Assembly (NCBI GenBank): GCA_020720565.1
Contig: DYOK01000026.1
Span: 1 to 19,118 of the forward strand
Direction of reading: 5' to 3'
From: Acetofilamentum sp.
Lineage (GTDB): Bacteria; Bacteroidota; Bacteroidia; Bacteroidales; JAFGXI01
DNA: 19,118 bases
Shown here: one piece after another, positions 7,750 through 15,832 of the stretch
Numbering within the stretch: position 1 is the stretch's first letter
How the letters are laid out: every line of letters begins with the position of its first letter
Notes under the pieces: generated by a model
Databases searched by the model: none
Seen by the model: the letters and a program-made list of their open reading frames with translations, nothing else
What the model was told of the DNA's origin: nothing
Translations under genes and position numbers: made by a program

Positions 7750-7762
7750 AGGTCTACGACCT
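7750..7762. repeat. Palindrome AGGTC-TAC-GACCT before pyrI
   Basis: A 13-bp inverted repeat lies 15 nt upstream of the pyrI start codon, in the pyrB-pyrI gap. On the transcript strand it is followed by A residues, not T, so it is not a terminator. It could be an operator, a hairpin limiting pyrI translation, or a copy of a dispersed palindrome. The same arms recur at 10326-10338. Confidence 0.5.
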
Positions 7763-7820
7763 GTTTTTGTATTTTCAAAAAAAAGTAAGAATTTAAAGGC
7801 ATCATTAGCCTCGTTTTCGA

Positions 7821-8726
7821 TTATAAATCGAGAATAGATGAAATGATTGCCTGACGGGTATAAACTCCATTAAGCGCTTGGTCAAAGTAATAAGCTTTTG
7901 GATTGTTATCAACGTCTACATTTATCTCATTTACTCGAGGAAGTGGATGCAACACCCTTAAGTTATCTTTTGTTCCCTCTAACATTTCGTTTCGTAAAAT
8001 ATAAACGTCTTTTACTTTTTCGTATTCGATGGGATCGGAGAAACGTTCTTTTTGTACGCGAGTCATGTATACAATATCGGCTTCTTTAATATATTCGGTA
8101 AAGTCTTCGTGTTCGTAATATTTGATTCCTTTTTTCTCGAGGAACAATTTATACTCTTTAGGCATTTTTAAAGACTCAGGCGAGATAAAGTTAAAAGTAG
8201 GATTAAAATGAGACATCGCCATAAGCAGCGAATGCACTGTACGGCCATATTTTAAATCGCCCACTAAGAAAATATTTAAATCTTCGAGTTTACCTTGAGT
8301 TTTGCGAATCGAATACATATCGAGCAATGTTTGAGTAGGGTGCTGATTGGCACCGTCGCCTGCGTTGACAACAGGAACTTTTGACACTTCGCTTGCATAT
8401 CGAGCACTCCCTTCGATTGGGTGTCGCATGACAATTAGGTCGCTATAGTTAGCCACAGTTTTAATGGTATCTTTTAAGCTTTCGCCCTTTTGGACACTGC
8501 TCGATGAGGCATCGGTAAATCCAATAATTTTGCCACCGAGTTTATTTACGGCACTCTCAAAGCTTAAACGTGTTCGTGTCGACGGTTCGAAAAAGAGTGT
8601 GGCAACTACTTTGCCCGTTAAAATGTTTTGGACGGGATTAGCCTCAAAATAGGCGGCTTTGTCGAGAATACGAAGGTAATCTTCTTTGGTGTAATCGTCG
8701 ATTGAAACTAGACTTTTATTCTTCAT
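7821..8726 (-). CDS. pyrB: Aspartate carbamoyltransferase catalytic chain
   Basis: PyrB joins carbamoyl phosphate and aspartate to give N-carbamoyl-aspartate, the first committed step of pyrimidine synthesis. The 301-residue protein (E. coli 311) has the carbamoyl-phosphate loop FFEPSTRTRLSF (45-56), the mobile loop around SSSSVQKGES (74-83) with the Lys reaching the neighbouring subunit, HPTQTLLDMYSI (129-140), LVGDLKYGRTVHS (154-166) and the aspartate-binding HPLPR near the C-terminus. It starts 15 nt after the yigZ stop and is followed by pyrI. With PyrI it should form the classical (C3)2(R2)3 holoenzyme. No PyrR-type attenuator or uracil-sensitive leader was seen before it. Confidence 0.97.
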   Translation of the reverse strand: MKNKSLVSIDDYTKEDYLRILDKAAYFEANPVQNILTGKVVATLFFEPSTRTRLSFESAVNKLGGKIIGFTDASSSSVQKGESLKDTIKTVANYSDLIVMRHPIEGSARYASEVSKVPVVNAGDGANQHPTQTLLDMYSIRKTQGKLEDLNIFLVGDLKYGRTVHSLLMAMSHFNPTFNFISPESLKMPKEYKLFLEKKGIKYYEHEDFTEYIKEADIVYMTRVQKERFSDPIEYEKVKDVYILRNEMLEGTKDNLRVLHPLPRVNEINVDVDNNPKAYYFDQALNGVYTRQAIISSILDL

Positions 8727-8741
8727 GAGCTGTGAAATTGG

Positions 8742-9353
8742 TTATTGTATATGTTGTATATGGATGCCTTGATATTCGTCGAAAAGATGTTGAATGGTAT
8801 GTTCGTTACTTAATGGTACAAAGAAATCGATATAGCATAGTGCTGTAAATTGAGGTGCCGACGATTCAAAGTTATGCTCTTTAAGTTTTCGCATCACAAT
8901 ATTGGTGTGAATATATTCAAATTCAACCCGATAAGTCAGTTTGACCGTTTTAGTAATAATGCTATTTTGTTCAATGGCTTCCTTTGCAGCTGTTTTATAT
9001 GCGTTGATTAAACCAGGAACGCCAAGCTTTGTACCACCGAAGTATCTAATTACCACTATAAGGATATCGCTAAGCTCGTACGAGCGAATTTGACCCAAAA
9101 TGGGCATTCCTGACGAATTAGCCGGTTCACCATCGTCATTAGCTCTGCATTGATTATCGTCTAAACCCAATCGCCAGGCGTAAACATGATGTCGTGCATC
9201 AAAATATTGTTTACGAAGATCTTTAAGAATGTGTTTAATGTCGGTTTCGGATTGAACCGGAAATGCAAAGGATAAAAATCTACTGCCTTTTTCTTTGTAA
9301 AGGCCTTGGCTTGATTGAGCGATAGTTTGATATGTATCCTTTATTGTATTCAT
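8742..9353 (-). CDS. yigZ: YigZ/IMPACT family protein
   Basis: 203 residues, the usual length (E. coli YigZ 204). The N-terminal IMPACT (UPF0029) domain carries the family signatures: YKEKGSRFLSFA (19-30), DARHHVYAWRLG (52-63), NDDGEPANSSGMPIL (72-86) and VVIRYFGGTKLGVPGLI (100-116). A C-terminal ferredoxin-like domain (about 140-203) follows. The eukaryotic relative IMPACT binds GCN1 and restrains GCN2, but the bacterial role is not settled; ribosome- or RNA-related functions have been suggested. Its ATG overlaps the stop of the upstream transporter as ATGA (9350-9353), and pyrB begins 15 nt after its stop, so it sits in the middle of an operon. Confidence 0.93.
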   Translation of the reverse strand: MNTIKDTYQTIAQSSQGLYKEKGSRFLSFAFPVQSETDIKHILKDLRKQYFDARHHVYAWRLGLDDNQCRANDDGEPANSSGMPILGQIRSYELSDILIVVIRYFGGTKLGVPGLINAYKTAAKEAIEQNSIITKTVKLTYRVEFEYIHTNIVMRKLKEHNFESSAPQFTALCYIDFFVPLSNEHTIQHLFDEYQGIHIQHIQ

Positions 9354-10216
9354 CCAGAAAAACTCATGGTGGCTATGGCCAAAATTGAGAGTATGATTCC
9401 AATAATATTGATGCTTGAAATTTTTTCTTTAAAAATAAATAATCCCGATAAAACCGACAATACGACAATACCCACATTGTTGGTACCAAAGATTAATGAA
9501 TCGTCGATGGGAGCTAAGTTAAGTGCATTAATCAGAAAATAGATCGATCCATAATTGACAATGCCAAGTAAAATACCAAATCCTAAAGTGGGCCAATGAA
9601 AATATTGCTTTAATGTTTTGGGACTAAAAAAAGTATACACTAGCCCACTTAGAAATGCAATTCCAAATAAGGTGGACGAAAAAAATGCACTTTTCTCTGC
9701 CGTAATATAAATATCTTGTGTATACTTTATCAAACTATCGATAAAGCCCATTCCTACAAATAAGAATAATGGCAGCCACAAAGTTGAGGGATCAAACTTT
9801 TGATTGTGTTCTGTGGGTTTATAAACCGTAAACAGAACGCCGAGTAAGGCCAAAAGTATTCCACTTATTTTATAAATGGTTACAGATTCGTTAAAAAAAA
9901 GAATCGAAAATGCGATAGGAATGATTACACTCATTTTCGATGCTACCGTAGTAATAGCAATTCCTGCAATTTTAGAACTTACCCCGATCACAAAAAAGAA
10001 AATAATAAAAAGGATGCCAATTAGTAATGCCCAAATAATCCAAGGTTCCGAAATGGCTTTTACAGGATTATTGGTATTAGCAAACCAGCCAATGGTAAAG
10101 GCAATGAGGTAATTAATGGTAATAGTATGAGGAAGTGAAAGCTCGCGTTTGTTAATAAGTTTAAAAACGATAAAAATACTGGCCGAAGAAAGAATACTTA
10201 AAAGAATATAATTCAT
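9350..10216 (-). CDS. EamA/DMT-family transporter
   Basis: A 288-residue membrane protein with about 10 helices in two related halves, the drug/metabolite transporter layout. In the first half, the stretch around residues 96-131 reads SVIIPIAFSILFFNESVTIY then KISGILLALLGVLFT, the EamA pattern of a Pro in the helix, Asn-Glu before the next helix, and a Gly-rich last helix. The second half repeats it with NVGIVVLSVLSGLFIFKEKI (247-266). Substrate is unknown; EamA proteins export amino acids, purines or other metabolites. It is the first gene of the run that continues through yigZ, pyrB and pyrI, and its stop overlaps the yigZ start. Confidence 0.88.
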   Translation of the reverse strand: MNYILLSILSSASIFIVFKLINKRELSLPHTITINYLIAFTIGWFANTNNPVKAISEPWIIWALLIGILFIIFFFVIGVSSKIAGIAITTVASKMSVIIPIAFSILFFNESVTIYKISGILLALLGVLFTVYKPTEHNQKFDPSTLWLPLFLFVGMGFIDSLIKYTQDIYITAEKSAFFSSTLFGIAFLSGLVYTFFSPKTLKQYFHWPTLGFGILLGIVNYGSIYFLINALNLAPIDDSLIFGTNNVGIVVLSVLSGLFIFKEKISSINIIGIILSILAIATMSFSG

Positions 10217-10325
10217 GCTAATTCTGGAATTTTATCCAGTATGTTGGTTGTGTTCTAAATTTAAATGGAGGTTGAATTGATTTTTTTTAGTTTTTTCACT
10301 TTTAGAATTTACATTTTTCCGGCCT

Positions 10326-10338
10326 AGGTCTCAGACCT
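10326..10338. repeat. Palindrome AGGTC-TCA-GACCT upstream of the EamA-pyrI operon
   Basis: A 13-bp inverted repeat (also readable as AGGTCT-C-AGACCT, 6-bp arms) lies 110 nt before the EamA gene start and directly beyond the T-tract of the dnaA terminator. It shares both five-base arms with the palindrome before pyrI (7750-7762). It could be an operator of the operon, part of termination, or a dispersed repeat. Confidence 0.5.
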
Positions 10339-10339
10339 T

Positions 10340-10377
10340 AAAAAAAACAGGAATCTTAAAGCAAAGAGTCCTGTTTT
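10340..10377 (-). terminator. Rho-independent terminator of dnaA
   Basis: On the minus strand AAAACAGGA (10377-10369) pairs with TCCTGTTTT (10352-10344) around a 16-nt loop. The run of T continues to 10340. It starts 24 nt after the dnaA stop. Confidence 0.8.
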
Positions 10378-10401
10378 GATATGTTGGTTTAAATATTCAT
10401 A

Positions 10402-11826
10402 TTAGAGTTTTAGTTTTTTCTCAATTTCGTCGATAAAAGAACGGAATCGTTTATCGGTTTCAATGAGATTATTGACCGTTTTACAAGAGTGTAAAACTGT
10501 GGCGTGATCTTTACCACCGATTGATGTACCAATACTTGTAAGGGACGATTTGGTCAATGTTTTAGCAAAGTACATAGCAATCTGACGGGCTTGCACCACT
10601 TCTCTTTTTCTAGTTTTAGAGCGTAACACATCGACGGGCATTTCGAAATAATCGCAAACTACTTTTTGGATGTAGTCGATCGAAATTTCGCGCTTAGTAT
10701 TTTTAACAAATTTGTCGACAATTTGCTTGGCCAGTTCCAGGGTGATATCCTTTTTAGTTAAAGTTGAATGGGCAATCAATCCAACCATTGCACCTTCTAA
10801 ATCGCGAATGGTGGTAGTCAAATGCGAAGCGATGTACTCAAGGATATCATCGTTCATTTCGATGCCACTGTTGTAAATCTTATGTTTTAAGATTTTAACA
10901 CGGGTTTCGAAATCGGGAATTTGAATATCGGCAGCCAAACCCCATTTAAATCGAGATAACAATCTTTGTTCAAGTCCTTGCATTTCGATTGGTGGACGAT
11001 CAGAGGTAATAATCAACTGCTTACCCGATTGGTGTAGGTGATTAAATATCTGGAAGAACACATTTTGAGTACCTTCTTTACCAGCAAACTCGTGAACATC
11101 GTCGAGGATAAGTACATCGATAATTTGATAGAAATTGATAAAATCGTTTCTATTGCCATTAAGTTCTGCATCGGTATATTGCGTTTGGAACTTATGTGCT
11201 GTAACATAAAGAACAGTTTTATCGGGGAATTGTTTTTTAATTTCTATCCCGATGGCCTGTGCAAGATGGGTTTTCCCCAATCCAGAACCGCCATATATAA
11301 ACAATGGATTAAAAGCAGATGAACCTGCTTGGTTAGTCGCAATAGCATAGCCAGCAGCACGTGCTAATCTGTTGCATTCGCCTTCGATAAAGTTTTCGAA
11401 GGAATAAATTTCGTTGAGTTGAGGATCGATATGCAATTTTTTAATACCAGGAATGATAAATGGATTGATATTCTTCTTTTCCATTGGCAAACTTACAGGG
11501 TTGTTCGAAACCTTGTTGTTTTCTTTTCCTGGCATTTTCATGGTCACAGATTTTTGTCCGTCGACCGATTCATTTTGCATGACTACACTGTACTCTAATT
11601 TTGCGTCTGGACCAATTTCTTTACGAATGGTTTTACGCAATAGGTCAATGTAATTTTCTTCCAAGTACTCATATACGAATGCACTTGGTACTCGTATGGT
11701 AAGAACCTGTTCGTGTAATTCTACAGGGACAATGGGCTCGAAAAACGTTTTGTAACTCACGCTGTGCACATTGTCTCTGATAATACTCAGGCATCTATTC
11801 CATATCTCTGTTACATTCTCTATCAT
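10402..11826 (-). CDS. dnaA: Chromosomal replication initiator DnaA
   Basis: DnaA binds 9-mer boxes at oriC, oligomerises with ATP and opens the duplex. The 474-residue protein shows all four domains: N-terminal DnaB/partner-binding domain I (1-85), a short linker (86-125), AAA+ domain III and DNA-binding domain IV. Visible motifs: Walker A GGSGLGKT (179-186), Walker B LILDDVH (239-245), sensor region LIITSDRPP (271-279), the arginine-finger region RLLSRF (288-293), and the domain IV signature IGGKDHATVLHSCKTV (436-451). It stands as a single transcript with its own terminator. It is not next to dnaN, recF or gyrB, and I found no cluster of DnaA boxes beside it, so the origin is probably elsewhere. 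Confidence 0.98.
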   Translation of the reverse strand: MIENVTEIWNRCLSIIRDNVHSVSYKTFFEPIVPVELHEQVLTIRVPSAFVYEYLEENYIDLLRKTIRKEIGPDAKLEYSVVMQNESVDGQKSVTMKMPGKENNKVSNNPVSLPMEKKNINPFIIPGIKKLHIDPQLNEIYSFENFIEGECNRLARAAGYAIATNQAGSSAFNPLFIYGGSGLGKTHLAQAIGIEIKKQFPDKTVLYVTAHKFQTQYTDAELNGNRNDFINFYQIIDVLILDDVHEFAGKEGTQNVFFQIFNHLHQSGKQLIITSDRPPIEMQGLEQRLLSRFKWGLAADIQIPDFETRVKILKHKIYNSGIEMNDDILEYIASHLTTTIRDLEGAMVGLIAHSTLTKKDITLELAKQIVDKFVKNTKREISIDYIQKVVCDYFEMPVDVLRSKTRKREVVQARQIAMYFAKTLTKSSLTSIGTSIGGKDHATVLHSCKTVNNLIETDKRFRSFIDEIEKKLKL

Positions 11827-12045
11827 CAGTAATTCGTGAATTTTTTATTAGTTGGATTTTCATGTTATCGAAAACGAGTGCAAGATGTCAAAAAAATACT
11901 TTAAAAAAAATTAAAATTTCTATTGTATTTTTCAAAAATTCCATATGGTTTTCGCTATCAGCTTTTTACGTTTTAATTTTTTTTTAATTATTTTTTAAAT
12001 TTTTTAATTTGTTGGAGTTCAATGATTTATATTGTATTTTCTGAT
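11827..12045. other. Very AT-rich gap upstream of dnaA
   Basis: The 219-bp gap between the CCG-protein stop and the dnaA start holds long A/T runs, especially 11890-11935 and 11970-12010. It must contain the dnaA promoter, but I see no TAnnTTTG match on the minus strand at a sensible distance. No sequence close to TTATnCACA was found on either strand, so there is no support for an origin or for DnaA autoregulation here. Confidence 0.5.
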
Positions 12046-12846
12046 TTACAATTGATTAGCTCTTGCAATAATTTCAGCAATATCGAGTACTTGAATCGAA
12101 TCTTCTTTTTCGTGTAATTTCACACCATCCGTTAACATGGTCATACAGAATGGACAAGCCGTAATTATTACTTTTGGATTGAGTTCTAGAGCATCCTTTG
12201 TTCTTAGTTCGAACACTTCCATTTCGCCTTTTTCGGGTTCTTTAAACATTTGTGCACCACCTGCTCCACAACATAAAGCTCTACTTCGATTCCGTTTCAT
12301 TTCAACCAAATTTTCTGTTACTTGATTGATAATAAATCGTGGTTCCTCGTATATTTTATTTCCTCGACCTAAATAGCAGGGGTCATGATAGGTGATGGCA
12401 TCGTGTCCGAAAGGTTTACTCTTAATGGATAGTTTCCCATTTTTAATAAGCTCAGCAATAAACTCGGTGTGATGATAGACTTTATAATTTCCACCATAAG
12501 CTGGGTACTCATTTTTTATCGTATTGTAGTCGTGAGGGTCACAGGTTATTATTTTTTGAATGCCATACATTTTGAAAGTTTCGATATTTTGAATGGCCTG
12601 CATTTGAAACAGAAATTCGTTTCCAGCACGACGTGCAGAATCGCCACTATCGGTTTCTTCGCTGCCGAGAACGGCATAATCGACTTTGGCCGATTCAAGT
12701 ATTTTGACAAAATCGCGGGTTATCTTTTTGGCTCTATCGTCGAAGCTCCCAGCCGAACCCACCCAGAAGAGGTATTCGGGTGTTTTGTTTTGAGATAAAC
12801 ATTCTGAAAAAATGGGCACTTGTATTAATCGGGAATTTGAAGACAT
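12046..12846 (-). CDS. CCG-domain (HdrB/GlpC-like) iron-sulfur protein with degenerate N-terminal site
   Basis: 266 residues with two tandem CCG (cysteine-rich) domains, the fold of heterodisulfide reductase subunit B and of GlpC/LldE-type electron carriers. The C-terminal domain is intact: DPCYLGR (Cys157), LCCGAGG (Cys192, Cys193) and ACPFC (Cys231, Cys234), enough for one cluster. The N-terminal domain keeps the surrounding sequence but not the ligands: WVGSAGSFDDR has Ser31, SEETDSGD (62-69) has no Cys, and TCDPHDYN has Cys102 but Asp106. Related proteins, as I recall them, have GCAG, SCTGD and CPHC there. No signal peptide. It lies 33 nt after the membrane Fe-S protein, which is almost surely its electron partner. 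Confidence 0.88.
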   Translation of the reverse strand: MSSNSRLIQVPIFSECLSQNKTPEYLFWVGSAGSFDDRAKKITRDFVKILESAKVDYAVLGSEETDSGDSARRAGNEFLFQMQAIQNIETFKMYGIQKIITCDPHDYNTIKNEYPAYGGNYKVYHHTEFIAELIKNGKLSIKSKPFGHDAITYHDPCYLGRGNKIYEEPRFIINQVTENLVEMKRNRSRALCCGAGGAQMFKEPEKGEMEVFELRTKDALELNPKVIITACPFCMTMLTDGVKLHEKEDSIQVLDIAEIIARANQL

Positions 12847-12879
12847 ATTTTGAAATATTGATGTGATGGAATGTTAGAA

Positions 12880-14178
12880 TTATTCGTTGATATAAAGCTG
12901 ATCGGCCCACTTCATTCTATCGCTCGGAGGGTATTGCCACGGAGCACCATTGTTCTCGATATTGGTCGACATGGCGTTTAATAGGGAAGGTGCTTTTGAT
13001 TCTTCCATAAAAATATAACGTCTCAATTCCAATATTATCGATGGATGATCGATGTTTACAGGACATTCTTGAGCACAAGCATTACAGGTTGTACAAGCCC
13101 ATATTTCTTCGCGTGAGATATAATCATCTAAAAGCGACTTTTGATCGTTAAAGTTGGCATCTGCTTTCAAATGAGGCATTTTTTCATTCATTCTAGCTCG
13201 ATAATCGATTAAAAGTTTTCGGGGAGAAAGCATTTTACCAGTTAAATTGGCCGGACAAACCGAAGTGCATCGTCCACACTGAGTGCAAGTTAAGCTATCG
13301 ATATAATGTTTCCAAGTACCGTCTTCGACATCTTTCATTCCAAAACGTTCAATTTGATTTGGATGGCTGCTGGGAATTTCTGCACTTGGGTCGAGCATCA
13401 ATTTAACTTCTTGTGTTACCCGATCCATATTACTCATTTGAGTAAGTGGTTCTAACTTGCTCAATAACACATTGGGCAACGACATAAAAACATGAAAATG
13501 TTTTGAGTAGGGCAGATAATTGGCAAAAAAGAAAATAAGTAAAATATGTGCCCACCAATTGATTTGCTCAAAAACATGCGAAAATTCAGGTGAATCTATC
13601 CAAAATATCGATACAAATAATGAGCTAACAGGGTAGATACTAGCATGTGATGTGTGATTGGCTACATACCCCATATTCATGCCCAATAAACTCACCATTA
13701 ACAATAAAATTAAGGTCAGTGCAAAAGTGGCGTCTTTGTGGGTTTTGTGGGTCATTTCTATTCCTTCGAATCTTTTTACATGCATTAGCATCCTTCGGGA
13801 TAAGAATACCAATATTAAAATTAAAATGATAAATGCAAATAAATCGCCGCTAAACATTAAGGCTTTGTGTGCAATTCCCAATATTGATAAAGATTTCTCT
13901 AAGCCAAACAAACCATCGATTAGCATTTCGGCTGAACCAAATAAAATAGCTAAAAATCCCCAAAAGACAAGGGCATGTAGAAAACCAATAAGTGGAAAAC
14001 GAAGTATTTTAGTTTGTCCGAACCCCACATTAAGCAATAATCCTAATCGTTGATTCCATCTATCAAGTGGATATGCGGGTTTAAGCAGTTTAATATTGAG
14101 CCAAATATTTCTAACGGAATAAAAAAATACGCTTGCAGCAATAAGAACTGTTAATGAAAATATCAGTTGTTTAATCAT
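12880..14178 (-). CDS. Membrane protein with two [4Fe-4S] motifs (HdrC/DsrM-like)
   Basis: 432 residues. The N-terminal half has about six hydrophobic helices (roughly 5-22, 62-85, 108-128, 150-172, 182-196, 208-222) with His68 in FLHALVFWGF and His211 as possible haem or quinone ligands, resembling the NarI/DsrM-type membrane subunit. The C-terminal soluble part has two classical ferredoxin motifs: Cys298-x2-Cys301-x2-Cys304-x3-Cys308 and Cys362-x2-Cys365-x2-Cys368-x3-Cys372, each followed by Pro. Together this is a fusion of a membrane cytochrome-like unit with an HdrC-like iron-sulfur unit. It would move electrons between the quinone pool and the CCG protein encoded 33 nt downstream. The physiological donor or acceptor is unknown. 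Confidence 0.88.
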   Translation of the reverse strand: MIKQLIFSLTVLIAASVFFYSVRNIWLNIKLLKPAYPLDRWNQRLGLLLNVGFGQTKILRFPLIGFLHALVFWGFLAILFGSAEMLIDGLFGLEKSLSILGIAHKALMFSGDLFAFIILILILVFLSRRMLMHVKRFEGIEMTHKTHKDATFALTLILLLMVSLLGMNMGYVANHTSHASIYPVSSLFVSIFWIDSPEFSHVFEQINWWAHILLIFFFANYLPYSKHFHVFMSLPNVLLSKLEPLTQMSNMDRVTQEVKLMLDPSAEIPSSHPNQIERFGMKDVEDGTWKHYIDSLTCTQCGRCTSVCPANLTGKMLSPRKLLIDYRARMNEKMPHLKADANFNDQKSLLDDYISREEIWACTTCNACAQECPVNIDHPSIILELRRYIFMEESKAPSLLNAMSTNIENNGAPWQYPPSDRMKWADQLYINE

Positions 14179-14482
14179 GACTGTTTATTAATATTTCGAT
14201 ATAAATCGATCGGTTTATGGTCTTCGACTTATTTATTGTTTTTGTAACTGGCTATTTATCTATCTTCTAGCTTAATAAAATTCGACATTAAATCATTTAC
14301 ATAATACTTAAATTTACAAATTTATACATGTCTTCAAAATTAATCATTTGTACCTTTTATAACGAGTGTTTTTGAACATAAAAACAGAAACATGTTGTAA
14401 ACCATATTTTATAGACAATCTTCTTTTCTAATTAAGATTTATGATGTAATTTTGTAAGTAATTTAGACTAAATAAAAATAAC
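14179..14482. other. Divergent intergenic region between the Fe-S module and the E2 gene
   Basis: This 304-bp AT-rich stretch holds no credible gene. Minus-strand -7-like boxes for the Fe-S operon occur at 14324-14317 (TAAATTTG) and 14342-14335 (TAATTTTG), both without a -33 partner. The plus-strand box at 14447-14454 serves the E2 gene. A GC-bearing ATCGATCGGTTTA stretch near 14206 is the only other departure from low-complexity sequence. Confidence 0.5.
14447..14454 (+). promoter_or_regulatory. -7 box of the E2 gene
   Basis: TAATTTTG matches TAnnTTTG and lies 28 nt before the E2 start, implying a leader of about 20 nt. At the -33 position there is only TTTT (14424-14427, spacer 19), a partial match. 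Confidence 0.5.
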
Positions 14483-15832
14483 ATGGCATCAATTCAGATT
14501 GTTTTACCAGCAATGGGAGAGGGTATTATAGAAGCCACTATAACCCAAATATTAAAGTCGGTAGGTGCATCGGTCGAACAAGACGAAACCATTTTCGAAA
14601 TTGCAACAGATAAAGTAGATTCGGAAATAACAGCTCCCGAATCAGGCGTAATAACCGAAATTTTGGTTCAAGAAGGCGATGTAGTTAAAATTGGCTCTCT
14701 GCTTGCAATGCTACAAACCGAAGGCGAAGAAGAAGATACCAATCAAATGGCTGCCGTGATCGAAATTCCAAAAATTGAGTCTATCATACATCAACATTCA
14801 ATAAATAAAGATGTGGTTCCTGAATTAGTAGAAAAAGTTGAAACTTTTTCGTCAGATCGCTTTTTATCACCCTTGGTTAGAAACATATTAAAACAAGAAA
14901 AAATTTCGGCATCTGAGCTCGAAACCATTAAAGGAACAGGCTTAAACGAACGTATTACAAAAGACGACATATTGTCATTTGTTCAAAATAGAACAAAAAA
15001 TAATGGGTTTTCTAAACCTACCGAATCGGTACATGCAAATACATTATCGAAGTCTGAAAATAATTTAAATAAAACCGAGTTATCAGTTCCAAAAGCTAAC
15101 GAAACAAAGATTGTATCAACAACAGAAGATGAGTTAATCGACATGGATAGAATGCGTAAATTGATAGCCGAGCATATGGTACATTCAATTCAAACAGCAC
15201 CCCATGTGACTTCGTTTGTCGAAGCCGATCTAACGCCGATTGTTAATTGGCGAAATAAATATAAAGATGCTTTTGAAAAAAGAGAGGGTGAGAAACTTAC
15301 GTTTATGCCTATTATTGTTGAGGCAATGACCAAGGCTATCAAAGATTTCCCGATGATTAATGTATCGGTTGTCGATCAGAAAATTCTCAAAAGAAAACGA
15401 ATAAACATTGGTATGGCAGCAGCTTTACCATCTGGTAATCTAATTGTACCAGTGATTAAAAATGCCGACGAAAAAAATCTTGTTGGCTTAGCCAAAACAA
15501 TAAACGATTTAGCTGCTCGTGCCCGAAACAATAAATTGCAACCCGACGAAATTCAAGGCTCAACCATAACCATCACTAATTTAGGGACTTTTGGTAACAT
15601 TGCAGGTACACCCATTATCAATCAACCCAATGTGGCTATTTTAGCAGTCGGGGCAATTGTAAAAAAACCAGCAGTTATCGAAACACCAGAAGGCGACACC
15701 ATCGGAATTCGTCATAAAATGATACTTTCTTTGGCATACGACCATAGAGTGGTAGATGGAGCTTTAGGAGGCCTGTTTTTGAAAAGAGTTGCCGATTATC
15801 TTGAGCAATTCGACACCAATAGACCGGGATAA
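14483..15832 (+). CDS. Dihydrolipoamide acyltransferase (E2) of a 2-oxoacid dehydrogenase complex
   Basis: E2 forms the core of the complex and passes acyl groups from E1 to CoA on a swinging lipoyl arm. The 449 residues show one lipoyl domain (1-80) with modified Lys44 in IATDKVDSE. A peripheral-subunit-binding domain follows (about 126-168; LSPLVRNILKQEKI, then GTGLNERITKDDIL), then a Lys/Asn/Ser-rich flexible linker (about 170-215) and the acyltransferase domain. The acyltransferase domain ends in AYDHRVVDGALGG, with catalytic His421 and Asp425. A single lipoyl domain and overall similarity favour a branched-chain 2-oxoacid or pyruvate complex over 2-oxoglutarate, but the substrate is not certain. 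No E1 or E3 gene is adjacent, so the complex is encoded at dispersed loci. Confidence 0.92.
   Translation: MASIQIVLPAMGEGIIEATITQILKSVGASVEQDETIFEIATDKVDSEITAPESGVITEILVQEGDVVKIGSLLAMLQTEGEEEDTNQMAAVIEIPKIESIIHQHSINKDVVPELVEKVETFSSDRFLSPLVRNILKQEKISASELETIKGTGLNERITKDDILSFVQNRTKNNGFSKPTESVHANTLSKSENNLNKTELSVPKANETKIVSTTEDELIDMDRMRKLIAEHMVHSIQTAPHVTSFVEADLTPIVNWRNKYKDAFEKREGEKLTFMPIIVEAMTKAIKDFPMINVSVVDQKILKRKRINIGMAAALPSGNLIVPVIKNADEKNLVGLAKTINDLAARARNNKLQPDEIQGSTITITNLGTFGNIAGTPIINQPNVAILAVGAIVKKPAVIETPEGDTIGIRHKMILSLAYDHRVVDGALGGLFLKRVADYLEQFDTNRPG

Noticed and set aside
11890..12012. Possible replication origin beside dnaA
   Set aside because: AT-richness alone is not evidence. No DnaA boxes, no dnaN/recF/gyrB neighbours and no ordered repeats were seen.
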